This document shows positions 33,369 through 41,950 of a DNA stretch of 64,000 nt, piece by piece. Within the stretch, counting starts at the first letter, position 1, and the number at the start of each line of letters is the position of its first letter. The notes below the pieces were generated by a model that saw only the letters and a program-made list of their open reading frames with translations, did not search any database and was not told where the DNA came from. The position numbers and the translations under genes were made by a program. Source of the stretch: Aldersonia sp. NBC_00410 (GTDB taxonomy: Bacteria; Actinomycetota; Actinomycetes; Mycobacteriales; Mycobacteriaceae); NCBI RefSeq assembly GCF_026342035.1, contig NZ_JAPENM010000007.1, forward strand, positions 186,001 to 250,000, in the 5' to 3' direction.

Positions 33369-34736
33369 GTGAAACGACTCGTGCATCCCGACGGTGTTCT
33401 GGCTCCTGCCTACACGGGCAGGCTCGCGACAAATCCGGTGCCGGCGTTGCGGCTACCGGAGTCGGAGATGGATCCCGATCAGGCCTATCAGTTCATTCAC
33501 GACGAACTGATGCTGGACGGGAGTTCGAGGCTGAACCTCGCCACCTTCGTCACCACGTGGATGGACCGGCACGCCGAAAAGCTGATGGCCGAGACGTTCG
33601 ACAAGAACATGATCGACAAGGACGAGTACCCCGCGACCGCGGCGATCGAGTCCCGCTGCGTGAACATGGTGGCCGACCTGTTCAACGCCCCCGGGCTCGA
33701 CCCGGTCGATCCGAACTCGGCGACCGGGGTTTCCACGATCGGTTCGAGCGAGGCGGTCATGCTCGCCGGACTCGCGTTGAAGTGGCGTTGGCGTGCCCGC
33801 GGCGCCGGTTCGGGTACGCCGAATCTGGTGCTGGGCAGCAATGTTCAGGTGGTGTGGGAGAAATTCTGCCGCTACTTCGAGGTGGAGCCGCGCTATCTGC
33901 CGATGGCGAAGGGCCGCTACTCGATCACCCCGGAGCAGGTGCGGGATGCGGTGGACGAGAACACCATTGGCGTGGTCGCGATCCTCGGTACCACCTTCAC
34001 CGGCGAGCTCGAGCCGGTCGCGGAGGTCGCCGCAACGCTGGACGAGCTCGCCGCGAGCGGCGGTCCGGATGTACCGGTACATGTGGACGCAGCCAGCGGT
34101 GGGTTCGTGGTGCCGTTCCTGAATCCCGAACTCGAATGGGATTTCCGGCTGCCTCGCGTCGCCTCGATCAATGTCAGCGGGCACAAATACGGGCTGACCT
34201 ATCCCGGAATCGGTTTCGTGGTGTGGCGGGACAAGGAGCAACTCCCGGAAGAACTGGTGTTCCGGGTGAACTATCTCGGCGGCGACATGCCGACGTTCAC
34301 GCTCAACTTCTCCCGGCCGGGCAATCAGGTGGTCGGTCAGTACTACAACTTCCTCCGGCTCGGGCGCGGCGGCTACACCGCGATCATGGAAGCCTTGCGC
34401 GACACCGCCGTCCGGATCAGTGGCGCGCTCGCCGAGATTCCGGAGATCGAGGTGATCACGGACGGCTCCGCGATTCCGGTGATCTCGCTGGCCTTGCGCG
34501 AGGGGACCGGCTTCACGGTGTTCGACGTCTCGCACGAACTGCGGGCCCGGGACTGGCAGGTTCCCGCGTACACGATGCCCGAAAACGCGACCGATGTCGC
34601 GGTGCTGCGGATCGTCGTGCGCGAAGGATTCAGCGCCGACCTCGGCCGGCTGCTGTGCGAGGCATTCGCCGACTCACTCGCGGCGCTGCGCAAGGGTGAG
34701 GGTGGGCATTCGTCGGCCCAGGCCTTCGCCCACTAA
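33369..34736 (+). CDS. gadB: Glutamate decarboxylase
   Basis: PLP-dependent conversion of glutamate to GABA with proton use. The 455-residue protein has SRLNLATFVTTWMD, VNMVADLFNAP, the VGVSTIGSSEAVMLAGLALK-type substrate region, VHVDAASGGFV and the PLP lysine in SINVSGHKYGLTYPG, all typical of bacterial GadB. Start GTG 33369 was chosen at the point where family similarity begins (KRLVHPDG). No antiporter gene is next to it, so acid resistance as in enteric bacteria is not implied; a GABA-shunt role is likelier. It is divergent from sigL. Confidence 0.93.
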   Translation: MKRLVHPDGVLAPAYTGRLATNPVPALRLPESEMDPDQAYQFIHDELMLDGSSRLNLATFVTTWMDRHAEKLMAETFDKNMIDKDEYPATAAIESRCVNMVADLFNAPGLDPVDPNSATGVSTIGSSEAVMLAGLALKWRWRARGAGSGTPNLVLGSNVQVVWEKFCRYFEVEPRYLPMAKGRYSITPEQVRDAVDENTIGVVAILGTTFTGELEPVAEVAATLDELAASGGPDVPVHVDAASGGFVVPFLNPELEWDFRLPRVASINVSGHKYGLTYPGIGFVVWRDKEQLPEELVFRVNYLGGDMPTFTLNFSRPGNQVVGQYYNFLRLGRGGYTAIMEALRDTAVRISGALAEIPEIEVITDGSAIPVISLALREGTGFTVFDVSHELRARDWQVPAYTMPENATDVAVLRIVVREGFSADLGRLLCEAFADSLAALRKGEGGHSSAQAFAH

Positions 34737-34749
34737 TAGTCTTCGCGCG

Positions 34750-35772
34750 CTACTTCGCCATGTCGAGGACAACGCGACCGTCGATCTGCCCCTTTTCCAT
34801 CTCCCCGAAGATGTCGTTGATCTCGTGGAGTCGGCGGGTGCTGTAGGTCGGCGAAATCTTCCCGCGCGCATAGAAATCCAGCGCCTCGGTCATGTCCTTG
34901 CGGGTGCCGACAATCGAGCCGCGAACCGTGAGACCGAACAACACCGTGGTGAAGATGTCGAGCGGGAAATGCTCGGGCGGCAGACCGACCAGCGACACCG
35001 TGCCGCCGCGCCGCAGCCCTCCCACCGCCTGCGGGAAGGCGTGCGCGTTGACCGCCGTCACGAGCGCACCGTGCACTCCGCCGCCGGTCTTCTCCTTCAG
35101 TTCCGCCGCCGGGTCGGCAGAGGTGGCTGCGTTCACCGTCACCTCCGCACCGTGCTTGGCGGCGAGGTCGAGTTTGGCGTCATCGACGTCGATCGCGGCG
35201 ACCCGCCGGCCCATCGCGATCCCGTATTGCACGGCAATGTGGCCGAGACCGCCGATCCCGGAAATGAGCACCCACTCGCCGGGTTTGGTGTCGGTCACCT
35301 TCAGGCCCTTGTAGACCGTCACGCCCGCACACAGGATCGGTCCGACCGCGCTCATCTCGACGCCCTCGGGAATGATCGGCGCGTACCGCGAATCGACGAG
35401 CATGTACTGCCCGAACGATCCGTCCACCGAGTAGCCGCCGTTCTTCTGGGCTTCGCAGAGCGTCTCCCAGCCGGTCTCGCAGTACTCGCATTCACCGCAC
35501 GCGCTCCACAACCAGGCGTTGCCGACCTTGTCGCCAACCTTCAGCCGGGTGACCCCGTCGCCCACCTCGGTGACCGTCCCGACCCCCTCATGGCCGGGTA
35601 CGAACGGCGGCGACGGCTTGACCGGCCAATCCCCATGCGCGGCGTGCAGGTCCGTGTGGCAGACACCGGAGTATTCGACACGCACCAGCGCCTCGAGTGT
35701 TCCCGGCGTCGGTCGTGGAATCTCCTCGACGACGAGTGGTTCGTTGAATGAATGGACAACAGCTGCGAGCAT
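34750..35772 (-). CDS. adhP: Zinc-dependent alcohol dehydrogenase
   Basis: A 340-residue medium-chain alcohol dehydrogenase, NAD-dependent. Catalytic zinc ligands are in YSGVCHTDLHAAHGDWP and VPGHEGVG; the structural zinc has four Cys in CGECEYCETGWETLC; the Rossmann motif is GIGGLGHIAVQYG, followed by IDVDD, whose Asp favours NAD. The wording matches the AdhA/AdhP ethanol-preferring group. It is convergent with gadB with a 13-base gap, and 4 bases after the yqgE stop on the same strand, so it is probably co-transcribed with it. Confidence 0.92.
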   Translation of the reverse strand: MLAAVVHSFNEPLVVEEIPRPTPGTLEALVRVEYSGVCHTDLHAAHGDWPVKPSPPFVPGHEGVGTVTEVGDGVTRLKVGDKVGNAWLWSACGECEYCETGWETLCEAQKNGGYSVDGSFGQYMLVDSRYAPIIPEGVEMSAVGPILCAGVTVYKGLKVTDTKPGEWVLISGIGGLGHIAVQYGIAMGRRVAAIDVDDAKLDLAAKHGAEVTVNAATSADPAAELKEKTGGGVHGALVTAVNAHAFPQAVGGLRRGGTVSLVGLPPEHFPLDIFTTVLFGLTVRGSIVGTRKDMTEALDFYARGKISPTYSTRRLHEINDIFGEMEKGQIDGRVVLDMAK

Positions 35773-35776
35773 GCGC

Positions 35777-36415
35777 TTAGTTCCTTTCCACCTCGATCGG
35801 GTGCGTGGCGAGCAACGCCAGGGGGAGCGGCTGACGCCGCAGCACGTTTGCCCAGAGATCGACCCGTGGCGGTCCGATCAGATCGGTGGGTAAGGCGGAC
35901 AACACGATCCAGTCGTCGCGTTCGAGTTCACCCTCGAGCTGCCCGAGGGTCCAGCCCGAATAGCCGGCGAACACCCGGACACCCACGATGTAGGGAGCGA
36001 GCTGCTCGGGGTCGGAATCCAGATCGACCATTGCGACGCGGCCGTCGACGCGACGCAACCCAGGGACGTCGGTGATGTCGGCGCCGATCCGGATGGTGGC
36101 CAGGCATAGTGCCGCGTCCCGTTTCACCGGGCCGCCCACGAACAGCGACTTGGGACGAGCCGCGAGCTCGGACCACTGCGGCAGCACATTGCGCACAGCG
36201 GTGTCGCTGGGCCGGTTCAGCACAACACCGAGACTGCCGGCGTCGTTGTGTTCGATGACGTAGACGACGGTGCGTCGAAAGGAAGGTTCGACCAGTTCGG
36301 CCGACGAGACCAGCAGGCTTCCCGGGCGGACGGCCTGATCTGCCGTCAACCCCTCACCGCGGTCCCAACGTTCGCCTCGGGCGGTGCGATCTTCGGGTTC
36401 TTCCGCATGTGCCAC
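35777..36415 (-). CDS. YqgE/AlgH family protein (UPF0301)
   Basis: A 212-residue cytoplasmic protein matching mycobacterial Rv0038: GSLLVSSAELVEPSFRRTVV, HNDAGSLGVVLNRPSD, FVGGPVKRDAALCLA and GYSGWTLGQLEGELERDDW are the family's conserved blocks. The function is unknown; structures are known but no activity. The start is placed at GTG 36413-36415 (VAHAEEPEDRT); upstream frame is open but unlike the family. The adjacent MFS transporter of the same conserved neighbourhood lies 1.8 kb away, separated here by a TetR/epimerase pair. Confidence 0.9.
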   Translation of the reverse strand: MAHAEEPEDRTARGERWDRGEGLTADQAVRPGSLLVSSAELVEPSFRRTVVYVIEHNDAGSLGVVLNRPSDTAVRNVLPQWSELAARPKSLFVGGPVKRDAALCLATIRIGADITDVPGLRRVDGRVAMVDLDSDPEQLAPYIVGVRVFAGYSGWTLGQLEGELERDDWIVLSALPTDLIGPPRVDLWANVLRRQPLPLALLATHPIEVERN

Positions 36416-36471
36416 GGATTCATAATGGCACCGTTGACCCGGGTTCGTGCACGAAGACGCTCGCGGAATCG

Positions 36472-37167
36472 TCAGCCAATACCGAGGGCGCGCACCAGGA
36501 CATCGAGGTGATGTTCGAACAACGCTGCGGTGTCGTCGAAGGTGCCCGGACCGTACTGCCCGAAGACATCGAAGCTCACTGCGCCGAAAATCGCCGACCA
36601 GGCGAACACGCCGCGGGTGATCATTTCGTCGGGCGCGGTGATGTCGAGGTCGACGCGGATCCGGTCCAGGCTCGCGGCCAGTGTGGCCGGCGCGTGCGCG
36701 TCGGCAGGTAGCTGCACAGCACCTGCCCGCCACGCCCGGTCGTAGATCCCGACCAACGCGACGATGACCCGGGTGCCCGGGCCGGTAGTCTGTTCCGGCG
36801 GCGCGGCGTACCCGGGCACCGGGCTACCGAAGAGCAGCGCATACCGAGCCGGTTCACGCAGCGCCCAGTCGCGCACCGTCCGGCCGACCGCGCGGAATTG
36901 GGCCCCGAACTCGTGCTCCGGCATGGTGGCCAGTGCGGCATCCACCTCGTCGCCGAGCTCGTTGTATCCGTCGACCACCAGCAGTGTCAGCAGCTCGTCC
37001 CGGCTGCGCACATAGCGATAAACCGCCGACGACACGACGCCCAGATCCCGTGCGACTGCCCGGAGCGAGAGCCCCGCCGCGCCATGTTCGGCCAGGTGAG
37101 CGCGCCCGATCCGACTGATATCGGCCATCGTCTGCGCGCGCGCTCGATCGCGCGGTGTCTCGGTCAT
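36472..37167 (-). CDS. TetR family repressor of the divergent epimerase gene
   Basis: A 231-residue TetR regulator. The helix-turn-helix is AAGLSLRAVARDLGVVSSAVYRYVRSRDELL; the C-terminal part (FGAQFRAVGRTVRDWALREP, AWSAIFGAVSFDVFGQYG) resembles the TetR_C group of actinobacterial regulators. The start is set at ATG 37165-37167 (MTETPRDRAR); two upstream ATGs are possible and no good Shine-Dalgarno is seen. The shared intergenic region carries palindromes that also cover the epimerase promoter, so it most likely represses both genes. Confidence 0.88.
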   Translation of the reverse strand: MTETPRDRARAQTMADISRIGRAHLAEHGAAGLSLRAVARDLGVVSSAVYRYVRSRDELLTLLVVDGYNELGDEVDAALATMPEHEFGAQFRAVGRTVRDWALREPARYALLFGSPVPGYAAPPEQTTGPGTRVIVALVGIYDRAWRAGAVQLPADAHAPATLAASLDRIRVDLDITAPDEMITRGVFAWSAIFGAVSFDVFGQYGPGTFDDTAALFEHHLDVLVRALGIG

Positions 37168-37190
37168 GGAGGTCAGCATCCCTGCGTTGG

Positions 37191-37277
37191 AGAGCACTGT
37201 CAACAAAAGTGAGCAGTGCTCTTGACAACGGCGGTCGCCGCGCGCAAGCTGAGACCCAACCGAGAGCAGTGCTCACA
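37191..37277. promoter_or_regulatory. TetR operators and promoter between tetR and the epimerase gene
   Basis: Two copies of an 11-base palindrome GAGCAGTGCTC, at 37211-37221 and 37264-37274, both inside longer matches AGTGAGCAGTGCTCT (37209-37223) and its near reverse AGAGCAGTGCTCACA. An additional half-site AGAGCACTG at 37191-37199 pairs with CAGTGCTCT at 37214-37222. A -35-like TTGACA at 37222-37227 overlaps the first operator, with a weak CAAGCT at 37245-37250 as -10, so binding would block transcription of the epimerase gene. Confidence 0.6.
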
Positions 37278-37298
37278 TTTCGTTTCGAGGAGGACACC

Positions 37299-38237
37299 AT
37301 GACAGAACTGCACACCGTCACCGGAGCCGGACCGGTCGGCTGGACCGTCGCCGAACAGCTCGCCGAGCGCGGGCATCGGGTGCGCGTGCTGACTCGCTCG
37401 GGCAGCGGACCCGACCACCCGCTCGTCGAGCGCATGCGTGTCGATGTCGCCGACCCGGCGGCGCTGGCGCCCGCGCTCGAGGACTCCGTCGCGGTCTATC
37501 ACTGCACGCATGGGTCGGCCTACTCGGCGAAGGCCTGGCGCGCCGAGTTGCCCGCCACCGAACAGACGGTGCTCGCAGCCGCCGGACGCATCGGCGCGGT
37601 CGTCGTCTTCCCGGAGAGCCTGTACTCCTTCGGCAAGGTCGACGGACCGATGACAGAAGCGACCCCGCGCACCGCGAGCACCGGAAAGCTCGGTGTCCGT
37701 GCCGAACTGCTGCGCGCGCGGGAGGCCTCCGCCACGCCGACGGTGAGCGTCGCCGCCTCGGATTTCTTCGGCCCACGGGTGCGCGGCGCGCATGCGGGTG
37801 AGCGGATGGTGCCGACCATCCTCGACGGCAAGACCATGCGCGTGATCGGCAGCCTCGATCAACCGCATTCGTTCACCTACGTGCCAGACCTGGCCGCCGC
37901 GATGATTGCCGCCGCAGCCTTTCGCGAGCTGTGGAACAGCTTCCTGCTTGCCCCCACCGCACCTGCCGTTACCCAGCGGCAGCTGATCGCAACCTTCGCC
38001 GACGCCGCCGGCGTGACCGCCCCGAAGAGTTCGGCGATCCCGGCGTGGGCACTCGAGGCGGTCGGGTTGGTGCACGGCGAAACCCGCGAACTCGCCGAAA
38101 CCGCTTACCAATTTGCGCATCCGTTCGTACTCGACACGACGCACAGCGAACGCTTGCTCGGTCTCGCACCGACCCCGCTTGCCGATGCCGCCGCCGAAAC
38201 TGTGCAGTGGTGGCAGCAGGTCGCCAGAGCAGCGTGA
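37299..38237 (+). CDS. NAD(P)-dependent epimerase/reductase-like protein
   Basis: A 312-residue extended SDR / NmrA-like protein. The nucleotide-binding motif is altered but present (TVTGAGPVGWTVAEQLAERG, VRVLTRSG). VVVFPESLYSFGKVDGPMTE is in the active-site region; SLYSFGK keeps the Tyr-x-x-x-Lys spacing. FGPRVRGAHAGERMVPTILDG and SFTYVPDLAAAMI are typical of the family. GAGGAGG precedes ATG 37299. It is controlled by the divergent TetR gene, suggesting an inducible detoxification or catabolic reductase; the substrate is not known. Confidence 0.83.
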   Translation: MTELHTVTGAGPVGWTVAEQLAERGHRVRVLTRSGSGPDHPLVERMRVDVADPAALAPALEDSVAVYHCTHGSAYSAKAWRAELPATEQTVLAAAGRIGAVVVFPESLYSFGKVDGPMTEATPRTASTGKLGVRAELLRAREASATPTVSVAASDFFGPRVRGAHAGERMVPTILDGKTMRVIGSLDQPHSFTYVPDLAAAMIAAAAFRELWNSFLLAPTAPAVTQRQLIATFADAAGVTAPKSSAIPAWALEAVGLVHGETRELAETAYQFAHPFVLDTTHSERLLGLAPTPLADAAAETVQWWQQVARAA

Positions 38238-38252
38238 ACTAGCGTCTGCGGT

Positions 38253-39542
38253 GTGACAGCGCGTCGGACGATCGCCACCGCGATCGCGGCGAATCCCGGG
38301 CTCGGCAAGCTGTCCACCATCCGCTTCGCCGGCCAGTTCGGCGACGGACTGTTCCAGGCCGCCCTCAGCGGCGCGATCCTGTTCAACCCGGAACGGGAAA
38401 CCGATCCGTTCGCGATCGCGGCCGGATTCGCGGTGCTGCTGCTGCCCTACTCGATGCTCGGGCCGTTCGCCGGCGCGCTGCTCGACCGCTGGGATCGCCG
38501 TGCGGTGCTGTTCTGGGCCAACCTGGTGCGGCTGGTGCTGATCGTCGGCACGGCGATCTGGCTGTTCACCGGCGGCGGGTCGGGAGTCCTGCTCGTGCTG
38601 GCGCTCGCGGTCGTCGGAGTCAGTCGATTCGTGCTCGCCGGGGTGTCGGCGGCGCTACCGCATGTCGTTCCGCTCGGCTGGCTGGTCCCGACCAACTCCG
38701 TATTTGCCACCACGGCAACGGCTTTCGCTGCCCTCGGCGCCGGGGTAAGCGTGCTACTGCTCGCGCTACTCGGCACCGACGATAGCGCGGCCGCCGTCGC
38801 GGTCCTGTGCAGCACCGTCGGCTCGGTGGTCGGCGCGGTCGCCGCGAAACGCTTCCCCGCGCGATCGCTCGGCGCGGGCAACGCAGACGAGCGGGCCACG
38901 GTCCGCGGTGCCCTGCGGGCTGTGGCCGGCGGGCTGCGTGGCGGGGTCGGCGCGGTGTGGCGGACCCCGGGAGTGACCACCCCGATGATCGGCATCCTCG
39001 CGCACCGAATGGTGTTCGGCGTCGACACGCTCCTGATGGTCCTGGTGCTGCGGTCGACCGCGAATGTGACAGGCGGGGGCGTGACGACCGGGTTGACCGG
39101 CTTCGGCGCGGCGATCGCGGCGGCGGGCGTCGGGATGCTCGGTGCCGCGGTCCTGGTGCCACTGGTGCTGCCGAGGTCCGGCCGGACATCGTTGGTGCGC
39201 ATGGCGCTGGCCGGGGCAACCGTGGTGCAGATTCTGCTCGTCGCGCGACTGTCGGAACCCGCATTGCTTGCCGGGGCCCTGCTCCTGGGCCTGGCCGGTC
39301 AGACGATCAAGCTGACCGGCGACGCGGCAATGCAGCTCGATATCGCCGATGAGCAACGGGGACAGGTGTTTGCGCTGCAGGACACGATCTTCAACGTTGC
39401 CTTCGTCGCGGCTCTTGCGGGCGCCGCGCTCGTCGTGCCCGACGACGGTCGGGCTCGCGGCGTTGCCCTCGCGGCAGCCGGCTTCTACCTCGCCGCACTC
39501 GTCGCCATTCCGCTCAACGCGCGCCGCAGCACCCCCGGATGA
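38253..39542 (+). CDS. MFS transporter (Rv0037c-like)
   Basis: A 429-residue major facilitator with about 12 membrane helices. LSTIRFAGQFGDGLFQAALS starts the first helix, and LDRWDRRAVLFWANLVRLVL forms the loop 2-3 motif A region; DEQRGQVFALQDTIFN is in the second half. Start GTG 38253 lies 15 bases after the epimerase stop. The relation to mycobacterial Rv0037c, which lies next to the yqgE homologue, is recalled from synteny. The transported compound is unknown. Confidence 0.85.
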   Translation: MTARRTIATAIAANPGLGKLSTIRFAGQFGDGLFQAALSGAILFNPERETDPFAIAAGFAVLLLPYSMLGPFAGALLDRWDRRAVLFWANLVRLVLIVGTAIWLFTGGGSGVLLVLALAVVGVSRFVLAGVSAALPHVVPLGWLVPTNSVFATTATAFAALGAGVSVLLLALLGTDDSAAAVAVLCSTVGSVVGAVAAKRFPARSLGAGNADERATVRGALRAVAGGLRGGVGAVWRTPGVTTPMIGILAHRMVFGVDTLLMVLVLRSTANVTGGGVTTGLTGFGAAIAAAGVGMLGAAVLVPLVLPRSGRTSLVRMALAGATVVQILLVARLSEPALLAGALLLGLAGQTIKLTGDAAMQLDIADEQRGQVFALQDTIFNVAFVAALAGAALVVPDDGRARGVALAAAGFYLAALVAIPLNARRSTPG

Positions 39543-39567
39543 AACCGGTGGGATGAACCGGTTCGGC

Positions 39568-40137
39568 TCAGCCGAGCAGACCCGGCTCGTCCGGCCGACC
39601 GACCCCGTCGAGCCGTCCGTCGCCATCCCTGTCCACTACTGCCACGGTCGGTGACACCAGTAGCGCGGCATACCCCGCGTGCTCGGTCGCACCGATCAGC
39701 ACACCGTCGGAGCAGCCGTCATGATCGACATCGAGCACGGCATCGTCGGACGCACCGTCGGAATCGAAATCGACTGGGACAAAGACGTTTTCATGCGACA
39801 CGGCGTCGGTTCGCTCGGTACCGGCCCGCGCCGGTCCGACCCGCTCCGGATGCGGATGAGCCGAGCCGGGGGCAGTCACCTCGTGCCCCCAGACGCCGGA
39901 GCCGTCCGAATCCGCGAAATATCGTTCCACGGTGCCGTCGTCGTCGAGGTCGAGCGCAGCGATATCGGCGACACCGTCACCGTCCGAGTCCCACATGGCG
40001 TCGTCGCGATGGCCGTCACCGTCGAAGTCCACGACGACGGCGTCCGGCCCGCCGGGTTCGCCAAGATCGATATCCACCGGCGACAACCAGGCCACCGGAT
40101 CGGCCGCGCCCGTGCCGAACGAGTACTCGAGCTCCAT
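39568..40137 (-). CDS. Asp-rich DxDxDG repeat protein
   Basis: A 189-residue hydrophilic protein made largely of calcium-loop-like repeats: VDFDGDGHRDD, DSDGDGVADIAALDLDDDG, DSDGSGVWG, DFDSDGASDDAVLDVDHDG and VDRDGDGRLDG. These resemble thrombospondin type 3 or dockerin-like loops and should bind calcium. No signal peptide is seen from ATG 40135-40137 (MELEYSFGTG). Related mycobacterial proteins are sometimes mislabelled pullulanase; no glycosidase motif is present here. It is convergent with the MFS gene. The function is unknown. Confidence 0.72.
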   Translation of the reverse strand: MELEYSFGTGAADPVAWLSPVDIDLGEPGGPDAVVVDFDGDGHRDDAMWDSDGDGVADIAALDLDDDGTVERYFADSDGSGVWGHEVTAPGSAHPHPERVGPARAGTERTDAVSHENVFVPVDFDSDGASDDAVLDVDHDGCSDGVLIGATEHAGYAALLVSPTVAVVDRDGDGRLDGVGRPDEPGLLG

Positions 40138-40272
40138 AACGGGGTAGACGCGGTGCCACCGGCACCGGTTCCGAGATTCACCCGCTCGTAATCGACACGT
40201 GTCCGGCCGCAAGCACCGTCGGGCCGCCCGGCAAGTAAGGTCGTCACCGATCATGACTGGTACTTCGTATCG

Positions 40273-41049
40273 ATGTCCGCGGCCGTGAAGGCCCCCGGAC
40301 TTGGCCGGTCCTGGCTGGACCAATGGTTCGCCAAGACTGCCGAATGGGCCGATCCGGTCGCCACCCTGGGCGCCGGAGCGGCTACCGCATTGTTGCCGGA
40401 CGTACTGGTCAGCGTCCTTTCCGAGGGCGTGGCACGGCGGTTCGGCGGTCATCGCATCGACCTGATGCTGCGTGGGCAACCGGTGTCCGCGCAGCTGGAT
40501 TCACTGCGGGTCAAGCGCACCGGGGCATCGTTTCGCGCGGACACCGACCTCACCGCGGTGGACTGGAACGGCTACGCCTTCACCAGCCTCACCATGACCG
40601 CGCACGGTATTCGGCTCATTCCCAGCCTGGCCACCCGATTCGAGACCGAACAGGTCGACCTCGACGGCGAAATACCGCTCGCCGAGCTGATCGCGGGACT
40701 CAACGGGCACGGTTTGCAATGGAGGCTCAGCGTCGACGACTCCGGGTTGATCCGCGCCGAGCACACCCGCCGTCGGCTCGTCGCGCTCGTCGATGCGTCC
40801 GTGCGCAACGATCTGCTCCGAATCGGAGTCAAGCGTGCGACCTGGATGGGGCTGACGATTCCGTCGGCGCTGCTCACCGCCCGGACGATGCCGCTGCCTG
40901 CACTGCCGAACGACGGCCGGGTCGTGCGGGCAATCCGGATCGGCGACACCGTGCGTTTCACCCTCGACCTGGCGTCGCTGTCGGGCACTGTCGACCTCGC
41001 GCAGGTACGCAACGCGATTGCCGCGGGAACCGGCCTGGCCATCTGGTAG
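40273..41049 (+). CDS. Hypothetical protein, possibly DUF2993/LmeA-like
   Basis: A 258-residue protein I cannot firmly assign. After an N-terminal helix (ATLGAGAATALLPDVLVSVL) it alternates beta strands (HRIDLMLRGQPVSAQLDSLR, LTSMTAHGIRL-type segments, FETEQVDLDGEIPLAELIAG). This is the pattern of DUF2993/LmeA-like lipid-binding proteins of mycolic-acid bacteria, but the match is by eye only. It ends VRNAIAAGTGLAIW. There is no clear signal peptide. ATG 40273 has no obvious Shine-Dalgarno. It is divergent from the Asp-rich repeat protein. Confidence 0.65.
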   Translation: MSAAVKAPGLGRSWLDQWFAKTAEWADPVATLGAGAATALLPDVLVSVLSEGVARRFGGHRIDLMLRGQPVSAQLDSLRVKRTGASFRADTDLTAVDWNGYAFTSLTMTAHGIRLIPSLATRFETEQVDLDGEIPLAELIAGLNGHGLQWRLSVDDSGLIRAEHTRRRLVALVDASVRNDLLRIGVKRATWMGLTIPSALLTARTMPLPALPNDGRVVRAIRIGDTVRFTLDLASLSGTVDLAQVRNAIAAGTGLAIW

Positions 41050-41186
41050 CGCGGCACCCCGGACTCGACGGCGAGCAGCGGGCCGACCGCGAGCTCGATC
41101 AGCCCCACCATCCGGTCGATCCGGTCGAGCATTTCGTTGAACGCCGCCTGCGCCGGCTCTATCGGCCGACACCGCAGCACAGCAGG

Positions 41187-41900
41187 TCAGCGGCGGGCAC
41201 GAACGCGCCGGATCGTACTGCTCCACAACAGCTTCGGAATCGCCACCGCGTGCGCGCGGTTGGCACCGACCCGCATCGACTCGGTGGTCGCCTTCGCGAC
41301 GACTCGTTTGGACGCCTTGCTCGGATGCCCCGCGTCGAAAGGTGGGCGAGGGTCGTACTCGATGGTCAGCTGAATCATCTCGGCGTGTTCGCGTCCGGCG
41401 ATCTCACCGGCGAGCCAGAGCGCGAGATCGATGCCCGCCGACGCCCCGGCAGCCGTGACGATCTTTCCTTCGCACACGATCCGTTCGGAGCGTTGCGGTT
41501 TCGCACCGAGCGGAATCAGCGCCGGCTGCGCGAGCCAGTGCGTCGTGGCGGACAGGCCATCCAAGAGTCCGGCGCCGCCGAGCACGAGCGCACCCGAGCA
41601 CACCGAGACGGTCCAGGTCGTGGACCGGTGGACCTGTCGCAGCCAGGCGAGCAGCCGCTCGTCGGTGGCCACCGTCGCGAACGCGGTGCCGGACCCCGGC
41701 ACGAGCACGATGTCCGGGGTAGGCGTCTCGTCCAGCGAGTGGGTGGCGCCGAGCACCAGCACGCCACTGTCCGCGACGATCGGACCCGGTTCGTGCCAGA
41801 CGAACCGGAGATCCGCATCGGGCAACATGCGCAGCACCTCGTAGGGGCCGATCGCGTCCAGCGCCGTCACCCCGGGGTACAACACGATCGCTATCTGCAC
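41187..41900 (-). CDS. DJ-1/PfpI family protein (glutamine amidotransferase fold)
   Basis: A 237-residue class I amidotransferase-like protein. It begins QIAIVLYPGVTALDAIGPYE, shows VLVPGSG and the nucleophile elbow TVSVCSGALVLGGAGLL with its Cys, then THWLAQPAL with the likely His partner, and GIDLALWLAGEIAG. This is the group of isonitrile hydratases and the N-terminal domain of GlxA-type AraC regulators; no DNA-binding domain follows, so an enzyme is more likely. ATG 41898-41900 is the only good start. The reaction is unknown. Confidence 0.85.
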   Translation of the reverse strand: MQIAIVLYPGVTALDAIGPYEVLRMLPDADLRFVWHEPGPIVADSGVLVLGATHSLDETPTPDIVLVPGSGTAFATVATDERLLAWLRQVHRSTTWTVSVCSGALVLGGAGLLDGLSATTHWLAQPALIPLGAKPQRSERIVCEGKIVTAAGASAGIDLALWLAGEIAGREHAEMIQLTIEYDPRPPFDAGHPSKASKRVVAKATTESMRVGANRAHAVAIPKLLWSSTIRRVRARR

Positions 41901-41950
41901 TGTCTAGCTCCTCGGTAGCACGGACAGCGTCGACCTACATCGGGGTCGAC

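Noticed and set aside
41049-41180. Coding-like stretch on the minus strand (LDRIDRMVGLIELAVG)
   Set aside because: It reads like a protein fragment, but it has no defined end: the frame runs on through the hypothetical gene at 40273-41049 as an obvious shadow. It could be a gene remnant, but it is too short to support.
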